Positions 1-8,845 of a stretch of 64,000 bases of DNA are shown here, one piece after another. The position numbers and the translations under genes were made by a program. The DNA lies in assembly GCF_032595075.1 (NCBI RefSeq), contig NZ_CP118735.1:1764001-1828000 (forward strand), read 5' to 3'. Each line of letters starts with the position of its first letter. Within the stretch, counting starts at the first letter, position 1. Source of the DNA: Streptococcus sp. 29887. GTDB lineage: Bacteria; Bacillota; Bacilli; Lactobacillales; Streptococcaceae. Below the pieces are notes generated by a model. It had not been told where the DNA came from. It made no database searches and was given only the letters and a program-made list of their open reading frames with translations.

Positions 1-489
1 CCTAAAAATGTAGTCAATAATGGGATAGAACAAGAACGTCGAAATCGCATGAAGGCTATCAAAGAATAAACCATTGAACCAGAAGATAAGAGGTGACAAA
101 CCAAATTGCCAAGCAGACAAGATACTAATAATCAGGCCATAAACATAGACCAATAGAGCAGCTAGCATTGACTGTGGCCAGATAGACAATCGCTCCTTGT
201 GCACCAAAGGCCTCACCAAGCACCACCAAAGCAGCTGAACTAGACCGAAGCTAAGCACTTGCCACAGGACTACCGGTCCAAAACCAAAGAGAAGCCCACT
301 TCCAACCATAGTTAAGGTCATAACCAGCCAAGCATCCATCAAGCCCATAAAAGAAAGACTAACAAGGAATATTGCTGTCAAGGGTTTAATATTTGGAAAA
401 GCACCAAAAACAATCCGTAGCACGATGGTTAAGGAAGATAATAGCACTACTCTACTCAAGCGTTTCACTGTATCATGATATTTACCCAT
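1..489 (-). CDS. ECF transporter S component-like membrane protein (partial, 3' end outside window)
   Basis: The minus strand reads open from an ATG at 489 to the window edge, 163 codons. The product is very hydrophobic with several membrane segments (for example LTAIFLVSLSFMGLMDAWLV) and short basic ends (MGKYHDTVKRLSR). Its size and pattern resemble substrate-binding S components of energy-coupling-factor vitamin transporters. An in-frame stop lies just upstream, so the ATG at 489 is the first start in this frame; its Shine-Dalgarno is weak. It is divergent from the GH25 gene. The substrate cannot be read from the sequence; cobalamin or another vitamin is only a guess. Confidence 0.6.
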   Translation of the reverse strand, partial: MGKYHDTVKRLSRVVLLSSLTIVLRIVFGAFPNIKPLTAIFLVSLSFMGLMDAWLVMTLTMVGSGLLFGFGPVVLWQVLSFGLVQLLWWCLVRPLVHKERLSIWPQSMLAALLVYVYGLIISILSAWQFGLSPLIFWFNGLFFDSLHAISTFLFYPIIDYIFR

Positions 490-564
490 ATAGCTTTAGA
501 CTACCCTATTATAGCTCATCTGTCAATAGTATCTACCTCACATCCTCTTTTCAATATTATTTTT

Positions 565-593
565 TTGATTTTTTTTACTATTTAAGATAAAAT
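565..593 (+). promoter_or_regulatory. Promoter of the GH25 gene, apparently leaderless
   Basis: TTGATT (565-570), a 17-bp spacer and TAAAAT (588-593) form a good vegetative promoter. The expected start of transcription, about seven bases after the -10 box, coincides with the ATG at 601, and no usable ribosome binding site precedes that ATG. Confidence 0.6.
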
Positions 594-600
594 AATAGGG

Positions 601-1446
601 ATGAGAAAGAAAATAAATCCAATGGTTGTTATTGGTTTTTTCCTATCTTTTTTTATTCTAATTTCCATAACTGGTGTTCTGGGAAATACTGCCAATAAGA
701 AAGAAACCGTAACAACCCAATCAAGTACAACTGCTAGCTCCAGCTCGAAAAAATCAGGAACAAAGCCTAGCTATCATATCACCAATGCCCTTGAAATGAA
801 ACCAATCATTGACGTTTCAGCCTGGCAAAGACCATCCGAGATTGATTACGACACACTAAGCCAGAATATTTCTGGTGCTATCGTCCGTATTCAGAGTGGT
901 TCACATACCAAGAGTGAAAATACAGCCACTGACAAGAATGGACTAGATAAGTCTTTTGCAACCCATATCAAAGAGTTTCAAGCTCGCAATATCCCAGTTG
1001 CAGTCTATGCCTATGTAACAGGTAACAGCATTGAAAATATGAAGGAAGAGGCCCGTAGTTTCTATAAGGCTGCCAACCAATACAACCCTACTTTTTATTG
1101 GTTAGACGTAGAAGAATACACCATGAATGATATGAATGCTGGTGTAGAAGCCTTCCGCAAGGAGTTGGAAACCCTAGGTGCTAAGAATATCGGTATCTAT
1201 ATCGGGACCTATTTCATGGAGGACCATAGTATCAATGTTGATAAATTTGATGCCATCTGGATACCAACTTACGGGGACGACTCTGGCTACTACAATGCTG
1301 CTCCAAATACTGATCTCGACTACGACTTACACCAATATACATCTCGAGGTTATGTCAATGGCTTTGCCCATCATTTAGACCTCAACCTTATCACAACCCT
1401 AAAAGATCCTAATGAAGTATATCAAAAACTATTTACAACCCCATAA
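601..1446 (+). CDS. GH25-family lysozyme-like glycoside hydrolase, membrane-anchored
   Basis: 281 aa. Residues 1-10 are basic and 11-28 form a membrane anchor or uncleaved signal, followed by a Ser/Thr-rich linker (about 35-58). The catalytic domain then shows the GH25 hallmarks: IIDVSAWQ (Asp71) and FYWLDVEEY (Asp169, Glu171), with the strand motifs VRIQSG and VAVYAYVTGNS. Family members cleave the N-acetylmuramic acid to N-acetylglucosamine bond of peptidoglycan outside the membrane. There is no cell-wall-binding repeat, so it probably acts locally on the cell's own wall. The ATG has no Shine-Dalgarno and sits at the predicted transcription start. Confidence 0.85.
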   Translation: MRKKINPMVVIGFFLSFFILISITGVLGNTANKKETVTTQSSTTASSSSKKSGTKPSYHITNALEMKPIIDVSAWQRPSEIDYDTLSQNISGAIVRIQSGSHTKSENTATDKNGLDKSFATHIKEFQARNIPVAVYAYVTGNSIENMKEEARSFYKAANQYNPTFYWLDVEEYTMNDMNAGVEAFRKELETLGAKNIGIYIGTYFMEDHSINVDKFDAIWIPTYGDDSGYYNAAPNTDLDYDLHQYTSRGYVNGFAHHLDLNLITTLKDPNEVYQKLFTTP

Positions 1447-1460
1447 TAAAATGATATACT
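1432..1460 (+). promoter_or_regulatory. Promoter for the TPP riboswitch-thiT transcript
   Basis: TTTACA (1432-1437), a 17-bp spacer and an extended -10, TGATATACT (TATACT at 1455-1460). The -35 box lies inside the last codons of the preceding GH25 gene, so transcription starts just upstream of the aptamer. Confidence 0.6.
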
Positions 1461-1473
1461 ATTACTAATTTCA

Positions 1474-1560
1474 TATACACAAAGGAGTGCTTCGGCTGAG
1501 ATCGCTTTTGCGAAATCCTCGAACCTGATCTAGTTAGAACTAGCGTAGGGATTGTGTGCT
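1474..1560 (+). ncRNA. TPP (thiamin pyrophosphate) riboswitch aptamer
   Basis: The Thi-box motifs appear in order: GGAGTGC then GGCTGAGAT (1484-1502), GAACCTGATCTAGTTAGAAC, and TAGCGTAGGGA (1541-1551). The flanks CACAA and TTGTG close stem P1. The downstream gene is the thiamine S-component thiT, the expected target: ligand binding should lower uptake when thiamin pyrophosphate is plentiful. Confidence 0.95.
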
Positions 1561-1590
1561 TTATAGACGGTTACTCTGTCCACTATAAAC

Positions 1591-1623
1591 ACTCCTTTGT
1601 CCACTAAACAAAGGAGTATTTTT
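1591..1623 (+). terminator. Riboswitch expression platform: hairpin that also hides the thiT ribosome binding site
   Basis: ACTCCTTTG (1591-1599) pairs perfectly with CAAAGGAGT (1609-1617), and TATTTTT follows. The 3' arm contains the thiT Shine-Dalgarno (AAAGGAG, 1610-1616). One hairpin can therefore act as intrinsic terminator and as ribosome-site sequester. The aptamer's 5' strand has the same AAAGGAGT string (1481-1488), so it could offer a competing partner for the 5' arm. Confidence 0.75.
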
Positions 1624-2172
1624 ATGTTTCCATCCAAAATGCGTGTGTTAGCTGAAGTAGCTATTTTCTCTGCCATTGCCCTGGTCTTTGACAAGTTCCC
1701 TCTCTTTACCATGCCCCAAGGTGGTTCAGTTTCTCTGGTCATGTTACCCATCCTACTCCTTTCTCTTCGCCACGGTTGGCAAATTGGCTTGGTAACCGGT
1801 GGAATTGTAGGAACCATTCAACTCTTCTATGGTGGTTACTTTTTAAATATCTTCCAAGTTTTTCTGGACTATGCGCTCTCCTATGCTGGAATTGGTTTAG
1901 CAGGATTATTGGCACCGCTTCTCACTAAACATAAGGACCTCAGACAAGCTGCCCTCATCATCAGCCTTTCTGGTTTACTTGGTGGTAGCATTCGACTACT
2001 TGCTACCTTCCTATCTGGTATCATCTTCTATGCTGACTACGCTACACCTGGTATGCCTGTCTGGCTCTATTCCTTTACCTATAATATCAGCTATATTCTC
2101 CCTTCAACTATCATCGCTTGTATCCTACTCATTCTACTCTATAAAGCAAGACCAAATTTTTACACTCTTTAA
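1624..2172 (+). CDS. thiT: Thiamine ECF transporter substrate-binding component ThiT
   Basis: 182 aa integral membrane protein with about six helices. It shows the ThiT/YuaJ signature near residues 25-60 (PQGGSVSLVMLPILLLSLRH) and YGGYFLNIFQVFLDYALSYA, residues that line the thiamine pocket in characterised ThiT. It captures thiamine with high affinity and works with the shared EcfA-EcfA'-EcfT module, which is not in this window. The ATG at 1624 is chosen because AAAGGAG lies at the right distance; a TTG at 1597 would start inside the riboswitch hairpin. The upstream TPP riboswitch confirms the substrate. Confidence 0.95.
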   Translation: MFPSKMRVLAEVAIFSAIALVFDKFPLFTMPQGGSVSLVMLPILLLSLRHGWQIGLVTGGIVGTIQLFYGGYFLNIFQVFLDYALSYAGIGLAGLLAPLLTKHKDLRQAALIISLSGLLGGSIRLLATFLSGIIFYADYATPGMPVWLYSFTYNISYILPSTIIACILLILLYKARPNFYTL

Positions 2173-2179
2173 TCAAAAC

Positions 2180-2213
2180 AGCCTGTCAATTTTTCCTGAC
2201 AGGCTTTCTTTTT
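2180..2213 (+). terminator. Intrinsic terminator of thiT
   Basis: AGCCTGTCA (2180-2188) pairs with TGACAGGCT (2197-2205), followed by TTCTTTTT. Confidence 0.85.
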
Positions 2214-2273
2214 AAACTTTTTACTGGTCTTTATGCTATAATGGGAACGTTATAAATAGATATGGAGGATATT

Positions 2274-3116
2274 ATGACTGCTTGGATTTCAAGAATAATC
2301 AAAGGTATGATTATCGCCCTTGGTTTTATTTTACCTGGTGTTTCTGGGGGAGTACTGGCTGCTATCTTGGGAATATATGAACGACTGATTGGATTTTTGG
2401 CAAATATTCGCAAGGATTTTAAGGAAAACTTTCTTTTCTTTGTACCTGTTGGTATTGGTGGAATTTTAGGGATTGCTCTCTTTTCTTTCCCTGTTGAATT
2501 TCTCTTGCAGCATTTTCAAGTTCCTGTTTTGTGGGCATTTGCAGGAGCAATCATCGGAACCATTCCTAGCTTGGTCAAGGAATCGACACTAAAAAGCCAA
2601 CGTGATGCGATTGACTGGGCTTGGTTGATTGGAACCTTTATCATTTCAGGACTTTTCCTTTATAATCTCAATAGTCTAGTTGGAACCCTTCCAGCAAACT
2701 TCATAAGCTTTGTATTGGCAGGTGCCTTGATTGCTTTGGGTATTCTAGTACCTGGTCTTAGCCCTTCAAACTTACTCTTGATTTTAGGTATCTACACGCC
2801 AATGCTCAATGGTTTCAAGTCACTTGATTTGTTGGGGACCTTCTTGCCAATCGCTATTGGTGGAGCCTTAGCAATGGTCGCATTCTCAAAAGCTATGGAT
2901 CATGCTTTAAAGGCTTACCATTCACGCGTTTACCACTTCATCATCGGAATTGTTTTATCATCTACCCTCTTGATTTTAATTCCGCAAGCTGGCAATGAAG
3001 AAGCTATTTCCTATGCTGGTGCAGGATTTGGTACATGGATTTCTGCTGTAGTTCTCTTCATTTTGGGAACATGGCTAGGACTTTGGATGAGCAAATTAGA
3101 GGAAAAGTATAAATAA
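2274..3116 (+). CDS. DUF368 polytopic membrane protein (PopT-type undecaprenyl phosphate translocase family)
   Basis: 280 aa with roughly eight hydrophobic segments. Two family motifs repeat with pseudo-symmetry: GFILPGVSGGVLA near the N-terminus and GILVPGLSPSNLL near residue 160. Characterised DUF368 proteins recycle the C55 undecaprenyl-phosphate carrier across the membrane for peptidoglycan and teichoic acid synthesis; that function is carried over from the family. TGGAGGAT lies right before the ATG at 2274, so an in-frame ATG at 2262, which overlaps this ribosome site, is rejected. An extended -10 (TGCTATAAT, TATAAT at 2237-2242) drives it. The stop overlaps the ybaK start (TAATG). Confidence 0.85.
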   Translation: MTAWISRIIKGMIIALGFILPGVSGGVLAAILGIYERLIGFLANIRKDFKENFLFFVPVGIGGILGIALFSFPVEFLLQHFQVPVLWAFAGAIIGTIPSLVKESTLKSQRDAIDWAWLIGTFIISGLFLYNLNSLVGTLPANFISFVLAGALIALGILVPGLSPSNLLLILGIYTPMLNGFKSLDLLGTFLPIAIGGALAMVAFSKAMDHALKAYHSRVYHFIIGIVLSSTLLILIPQAGNEEAISYAGAGFGTWISAVVLFILGTWLGLWMSKLEEKYK

Positions 3117-3598
3117 TGGCTAAAAAGGTTAAAATCAAAAAAACCTTGGTGGACCAAATGTTAGACAAGGCTAAGATCGATCATGATAGCCTTGTTTTAA
3201 ATGCCCTTGAAGGCCAATTGCCACCAGGAATTGAAGAAAAAGATATATACAAAACGCTGGCGTTAACAGGTGATAAGACAGGACCTGTCATTGGTATTGT
3301 GCCTATTACTGAGCACCTGTCTGAGAAAAAATTAGCCAAAATTTCTGGTAATAAAAAAGTCAGCATGATCCCACAAAAAGACTTGGAAAAGACAACTGGC
3401 TATGTTCACGGTGCCAACAATCCTGTCGGTATTCGTCAAAAGCACAACTTCCCAATCTACATTGACCAATCTGCCCTTGAACTTGGTCACTTGATTGTCT
3501 CTGCTGGAGAAATTGGTCGGTCGATCAAAATCGATAGCCAGGTTTTAGCTGATTTTGTAAAAGCTGACTTTGCTGATTTGATTGAAGGGAGAGATTAG
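3116..3598 (+). CDS. ybaK: YbaK-type Cys-tRNA(Pro)/aminoacyl-tRNA deacylase
   Basis: 160 aa, full length for the YbaK/EbsC family. The glycine-rich regions LTGDKTGPVIGIVPI (about 50-64) and ETTGYVHGA-like NPVGI (about 94-105) belong to the trans-editing fold, and Lys residues near 38-52 are those expected to act in thiol-dependent deacylation. YbaK hydrolyses Cys mischarged on tRNA(Pro). The start overlaps the stop of the DUF368 gene by one base, which indicates translational coupling, and the phosphatase gene follows within a few bases, so the three form one operon. Confidence 0.85.
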   Translation: MAKKVKIKKTLVDQMLDKAKIDHDSLVLNALEGQLPPGIEEKDIYKTLALTGDKTGPVIGIVPITEHLSEKKLAKISGNKKVSMIPQKDLEKTTGYVHGANNPVGIRQKHNFPIYIDQSALELGHLIVSAGEIGRSIKIDSQVLADFVKADFADLIEGRD

Positions 3599-3600
3599 AC

Positions 3601-4224
3601 TTGAAAATCTATTTTGTCCGTCATGGAAAGACCGAATGGAATTTGGAAGGCCGTTTCCAAGGCGCTTCTGGAGATTCTGCTCTCTTGCCACAAGCTTTTG
3701 AAGAGCTGGAATTGCTAGGAAAACACTTGGCAGACCTGCCTTTTGATGCTATTTATTCTAGTGATTTACAACGTGCAACAATCACTGCTGAACAGATTGC
3801 CAAAGCCAATCGATATTGTCAAACCGTCCAGACTAGCCCTCAATTACGGGAATGGAGTTTTGGAAAATTGGAAGGAAGTAAGATGTCGATTTTTCGTGCT
3901 ATCTATCCCAAGCAAGCACGGGCTCTCAAACATAATCTAGCCCTTTTTAACAATGACCTATTTGAAGCCGAAAGCGTTCGCCAGGTAACTCAACGAATGG
4001 TGGACTTTGTCCAATCGCTGAAAGGACAAGACATGGAAACAGTCCTCATAGTCAGTCATGGTGCCTTTCTAACCGCTTCTATCCATCGCCTGCTTGGTTT
4101 TCCACCAGCCCAACTACGTCACCGAGGTGGTTTGGATAATGCTTCCATTTCCATTTTGGAAACGAAAGACTTTGAACTCTTTACCGAACTGGCTTGGAAT
4201 GATACCAGCTACAAATCTCACTAA
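3601..4224 (+). CDS. Histidine phosphatase family protein (phosphoglycerate mutase-like)
   Basis: 207 aa. The N-terminal FVRHGKTEWN motif carries the phospho-accepting His and the RHG signature; DAIYSSDLQRA, a central Glu region (LREWSFGKLEG) and the C-terminal SHGAFL second His complete the 2H-phosphatase pocket. Family members dephosphorylate sugar phosphates or other small phosphoesters in the cytosol; the substrate here is unknown. The start is TTG at 3601, with GGGAGAG a suitable distance upstream and only two bases from the ybaK stop. Last gene of the DUF368-ybaK operon. Confidence 0.85.
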   Translation: MKIYFVRHGKTEWNLEGRFQGASGDSALLPQAFEELELLGKHLADLPFDAIYSSDLQRATITAEQIAKANRYCQTVQTSPQLREWSFGKLEGSKMSIFRAIYPKQARALKHNLALFNNDLFEAESVRQVTQRMVDFVQSLKGQDMETVLIVSHGAFLTASIHRLLGFPPAQLRHRGGLDNASISILETKDFELFTELAWNDTSYKSH

Positions 4225-4250
4225 GAAAGCAGTTTCTTGCTTTCTTTTTT
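4225..4250 (+). terminator. Intrinsic terminator after the phosphatase gene
   Basis: GAAAGCA (4225-4231) pairs with TGCTTTC (4238-4244), followed by TTTTTT. Confidence 0.8.
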
Positions 4251-4277
4251 GCTGATTTTTTGCCTATTCTATGATAG

Positions 4278-5803
<1,526 letters not shown>

Positions 5804-5804
<1 letters not shown>

Positions 5805-5946
5805 GCAAGAGTAGCTTGCTAGGTTTGTTTTCACTAGAATGTACCAATCGCTTTCAAATTTCTTGGCGATTGGCTGACAAGGTCTCCCAGACCTTGTCAC
5901 TCCCGACGATGAAATAAAAATTACAAACTGTTTAACACCGTTCCTT
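5804..5946 (+). repeat. Intergenic hairpin array between lysS and the IS element
   Basis: Three hairpins follow lysS: AGCAAG/CTTGCT (5804-5820), CCAATCGC/GCGATTGG (about 5844-5873) and TGACAAGGTCT/AGACCTTGTCA (about 5876-5900). No coding potential. The pattern of unrelated perfect stems in conserved framing (cccagacc...cactccc) recurs at 46.4 kb and 54.6 kb, suggesting a modular repeat. The first hairpin may end lysS transcription. Confidence 0.5.
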
Positions 5947-7556
5947 AAAACACTCTTGGAAATTCCAAGAGTGTTTCAGAATGAAGACAAAGTCGTTAGA
6001 ATTATATTTCTAACGGCTTTTTCATATGTAAAGTAGTATAATAGAGATAGGAATACTAGCTAATAAGCAGAGGGAGAATCGCTATGTTACACAAAGAAAA
6101 TCCAGACTACAATCGCGGTCAATTTGGTTTCTACAGTTTAGATGACCTTGTTCCTCAAGATCATCTCCTTCGTCAAATAGAGGAAGCTATTGACTTCTCC
6201 TTTATCTATGACTTAGTCGCAGATAGCTATAGCGATGATACAGGGCGTCCTAGTCTTGACCCTATTCTGCTCATTAAAATTCCAATCCTTCAGTGTCTCT
6301 TCGGCATTCGTTCCATGCGTCAAACCATTAAGGAAATCGAAGTCAATACTGCCTACCGTTGGTTTCTTGGTCTTCGACTGGATGATAAGGTGCCTCATTT
6401 CACTACCTACGGAAAGAACTATGTCCGTCGTTTTCAAGATAGACAAGTTATTGAAGGCATTTTCACCCATATCTTAGGTCTCTGCGTCAATGCAGGCTTC
6501 ATAGATCCAACAGAAATTTTCATTGACGGTACCCATATCAAGGCTGCGGCGAATAATCGTAAATTCATCAATCGTGAAATTGAAAAGCAAGCCAAGTTTA
6601 TGAGTGACCAGCTAGAGATTGAAATTAACAGGGATAGAGAAAAGCATGCAAAAAAGCCGCTAGGGCCCGCAAAAGAGGAGGGACCCATCGCTAAGAAAAT
6701 TTCTACAACTGACCCTGAAAGTGGCTGGTTTCATAAAGGGGACCATAAGGAAGTATTTGCTTATACAGCTCAGGTTGCTTGTGACAAGCATGGTTGGGCT
6801 CTGGCTTATAGCGTGGAGGCTGGCAATGTCCATGACAGCCAGGCCTTTCCTGTACTCTTCGCTAAACTCCAACCCTTTCAGCCTAGCTTTCTCGTTGCCG
6901 ATTCTGGCTATAAGACCCCAAGTATCGCTCGCTTCCTCCTAGAACAAGAGATTACTCCAGTCTTTCCGTATACACGACCGAAAGGAAAGAAAGGGAAACT
7001 ACGCTCGAAGGATTTTGTCTATGATGAATACTATGACTGTTATATCTGTCCTGAGAATCAGGTCTTAACCTATCGCACTACAACCAGAGAAGGTTATCGG
7101 GAATATAAGAGTGACTCAGCTATCTGTGCTACTTGTCCACTTCTATCAATTTGTACAGAAAGCAAGAACAAGCAGAAAGTGGTAACTCGACACATTTGGA
7201 AAGAGGCTTTAGAAAGCTGTGAAGAGATTCGGCACAGGAAAGGTATGAAGGAGCTCTACCAGAAGCGGAAAGAAACCATTGAACGCCTCTTTGGGACAGC
7301 CAAAGAGTACCACAATCTTCGTTACACAAGAGAGAAAGGCAAGTCCAAAATGGAGGATAAGGTTGGACTGACTTTGGCGTGTTTAAATCTCAAGAAATTG
7401 GTAAAAATGAGGGCAGGGAAGCCTTTTTATTTTGTCCAAATAGCCACTATTCTGGCAAAAAGACGGACTATCAGACCAATAAACAGAAAAAGACAAACAT
7501 CAAGCGAGATGTTTGTCTTCATTCTGAAACACTCTTGGAAATTCCAAGAGTGTTTT
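5947..7556 (+). mobile_element. IS1182-family insertion sequence with 45-bp terminal inverted repeats
   Basis: The ends at 5947-5991 and 7512-7556 are inverted repeats identical at 44 of 45 positions. Each contains a 29-bp near-perfect palindrome (AAACACTCTTGGAA and its complement), so each end forms a hairpin that can terminate transcription entering or leaving the element. A further hairpin (AAGACAAACATC/GATGTTTGTCTT, 7489-7520) overlaps the right end. I found no clear target duplication. Confidence 0.8.
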
Positions 7557-7634
7557 TGCATGCAAAAAATCCCGACCACATGGTCAGGATTTTCAGGAGA
7601 TTATGAAAAATATTTAGGATTGACTATAGTATAA
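6084..7634 (+). CDS. IS1182-family transposase
   Basis: 516 aa. The N-terminal region (YDLVADSYSDDTGRPSLDP; FGIRSMRQTIKEIEVN; YRWFLGL) is typical of IS1182 and IS5-like DDE transposases. IFIDGTHIKAAANNRK carries the first Asp, VADSGYKTPSIA the second, and KETIERLFGTAKEYHNLRY the Glu; a Cys-rich insert (CYICPENQ, CATCPLLSIC) resembles a zinc knuckle. GAGGGAGAATCGCT precedes the ATG. The frame runs through the right inverted repeat and about 78 bp into flanking DNA, so the last 26 or so residues are not encoded by the element. Confidence 0.9.
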   Translation: MLHKENPDYNRGQFGFYSLDDLVPQDHLLRQIEEAIDFSFIYDLVADSYSDDTGRPSLDPILLIKIPILQCLFGIRSMRQTIKEIEVNTAYRWFLGLRLDDKVPHFTTYGKNYVRRFQDRQVIEGIFTHILGLCVNAGFIDPTEIFIDGTHIKAAANNRKFINREIEKQAKFMSDQLEIEINRDREKHAKKPLGPAKEEGPIAKKISTTDPESGWFHKGDHKEVFAYTAQVACDKHGWALAYSVEAGNVHDSQAFPVLFAKLQPFQPSFLVADSGYKTPSIARFLLEQEITPVFPYTRPKGKKGKLRSKDFVYDEYYDCYICPENQVLTYRTTTREGYREYKSDSAICATCPLLSICTESKNKQKVVTRHIWKEALESCEEIRHRKGMKELYQKRKETIERLFGTAKEYHNLRYTREKGKSKMEDKVGLTLACLNLKKLVKMRAGKPFYFVQIATILAKRRTIRPINRKRQTSSEMFVFILKHSWKFQECFCMQKIPTTWSGFSGDYEKYLGLTIV

Positions 7635-7661
7635 CCTAATCTCATCCTTCTCTCATCAGTC

Positions 7662-8720
7662 TTAGGACTGATTCTCTTCTTTTTTTGCAAAATAATCTCG
7701 GACAATTGGCGCAACTTCTTTTCCGTAGAGTTCAATGGCACGGAGGACATCCTCGTATGGCATGGAGCCGATTGGGAGATGGAGGAAGAAACGGTCCAAG
7801 TCAAGTGTTTCAATAGTCTTGATAATTTTTTCAGCGACTCGTTTTGGATCTCCGACGATGGTTGCTCCTTCGTCTGTCAGAGAGTAGAGATATTGCGCCT
7901 TGGTCATCTCACTCCAATGTGGGCGGTCTTTGGCAATATTGTCCGTAATTACTTTGGTTGGATGATAGTATTCTTCCACAGCCTTGTCATGGTCGTCTGC
8001 AATCCAACCCCAAGAATGAGCTGCAACCTTTGTTTTCTTCGGATCGTGACCTGAGTTACGAGCAACCTTACGATAGGCATCGACTAAAGGTTTAAAGCGA
8101 TGGGCACCTGCACCAATGACTGCATACACGATTGGCAGGCCTTTCTTAGCAATTTTGATGGTGGACTCTACATTGCCCCCAGTTGCCACCCAAATGGGAA
8201 AATCTTCTTGTACAGGACGCGGATAAACAGGCTTGTTATCGACAGACTGAGTAAAATGTCCATCCCACTTGAGATTGGTTTCCTTGTCGATTTCCAAAAG
8301 CATATCCAGCTTCTCATCGAACAACTCCTCATAGTCGGCCAAGTCATAGCCAAACAAGGGGAAGGACTCCGTAAAGGAACCACGACCCGCCATGATTTCC
8401 GCTCTGCCATTTGACAAAGCATCAATGGTGGTATATTGCTGATAAAGCCTTACAGGGTCCATGGAGGAAAGGATTGAAACTGCTGATGTTAGTTTGATAT
8501 GCTTGGTATTGACGGCACCAGCTGCCAACACAATCTCAGGTGCAGAAACCGCAAAATCTTCGCGATGATGTTCCCCAATCCCATAGACATCCAGACCCAC
8601 TGCATCTGCTAGCTCAATTTCTTTGACCAGCTGCTGAATCCGCTCAGCGTGACTGTATGGCATACCTGTCTTTTCAAGAGGGGTTGTTTCTCCAAATGTT
8701 GAAATACCTAATTCTACCAT
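7662..8720 (-). CDS. LLM-class (luciferase-like) flavin-dependent oxidoreductase
   Basis: 352 aa, typical for the bacterial luciferase-like family. Motifs seen: DVYGIGEHHREDFAVSAP near residue 45, SSMDPVRLYQQYTTIDALSN, and RAEIMAGRGSFTESFPLFG near 115, which together form the TIM-barrel flavin site. Members use reduced FMN or F420 on varied substrates; the substrate is unknown and streptococci lack F420, so FMN is likely. AAAGGAGA precedes the ATG. It stands alone, between the IS element and the ABC exporter operon. Confidence 0.85.
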   Translation of the reverse strand: MVELGISTFGETTPLEKTGMPYSHAERIQQLVKEIELADAVGLDVYGIGEHHREDFAVSAPEIVLAAGAVNTKHIKLTSAVSILSSMDPVRLYQQYTTIDALSNGRAEIMAGRGSFTESFPLFGYDLADYEELFDEKLDMLLEIDKETNLKWDGHFTQSVDNKPVYPRPVQEDFPIWVATGGNVESTIKIAKKGLPIVYAVIGAGAHRFKPLVDAYRKVARNSGHDPKKTKVAAHSWGWIADDHDKAVEEYYHPTKVITDNIAKDRPHWSEMTKAQYLYSLTDEGATIVGDPKRVAEKIIKTIETLDLDRFFLHLPIGSMPYEDVLRAIELYGKEVAPIVRDYFAKKEENQS

Positions 8721-8812
8721 GATGTGTTCTCCTTTAAAATCACTATTTCTTAATTGATGCGTTTATTTTATCTCTAATTAGTGATAAAGTCAATCGATTT
8801 GCTCAAAATAAT

Positions 8813-8840
8813 AAAACGACTAGGAAAACCTAATCGTTTT
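8813..8840 (-). terminator. Intrinsic terminator of the MacAB-like operon
   Basis: AAAACGA-C-TAGG and CCTA-A-TCGTTTT form a stem with an AAAA loop; on the minus strand a T-rich run follows. Confidence 0.7.
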
Positions 8841-8845
8841 ACATC

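Noticed and set aside
5938..7570. Target-site duplication around the IS1182 element
   Set aside because: Flanking bases (CCGTTCCTT and TGCATGCAA) show no convincing direct repeat.
7379..7606. Alternative frame at the end of the IS1182 transposase as a separate small gene
   Set aside because: It overlaps the transposase frame, lacks a ribosome site and contains the inverted-repeat sequence in translation.
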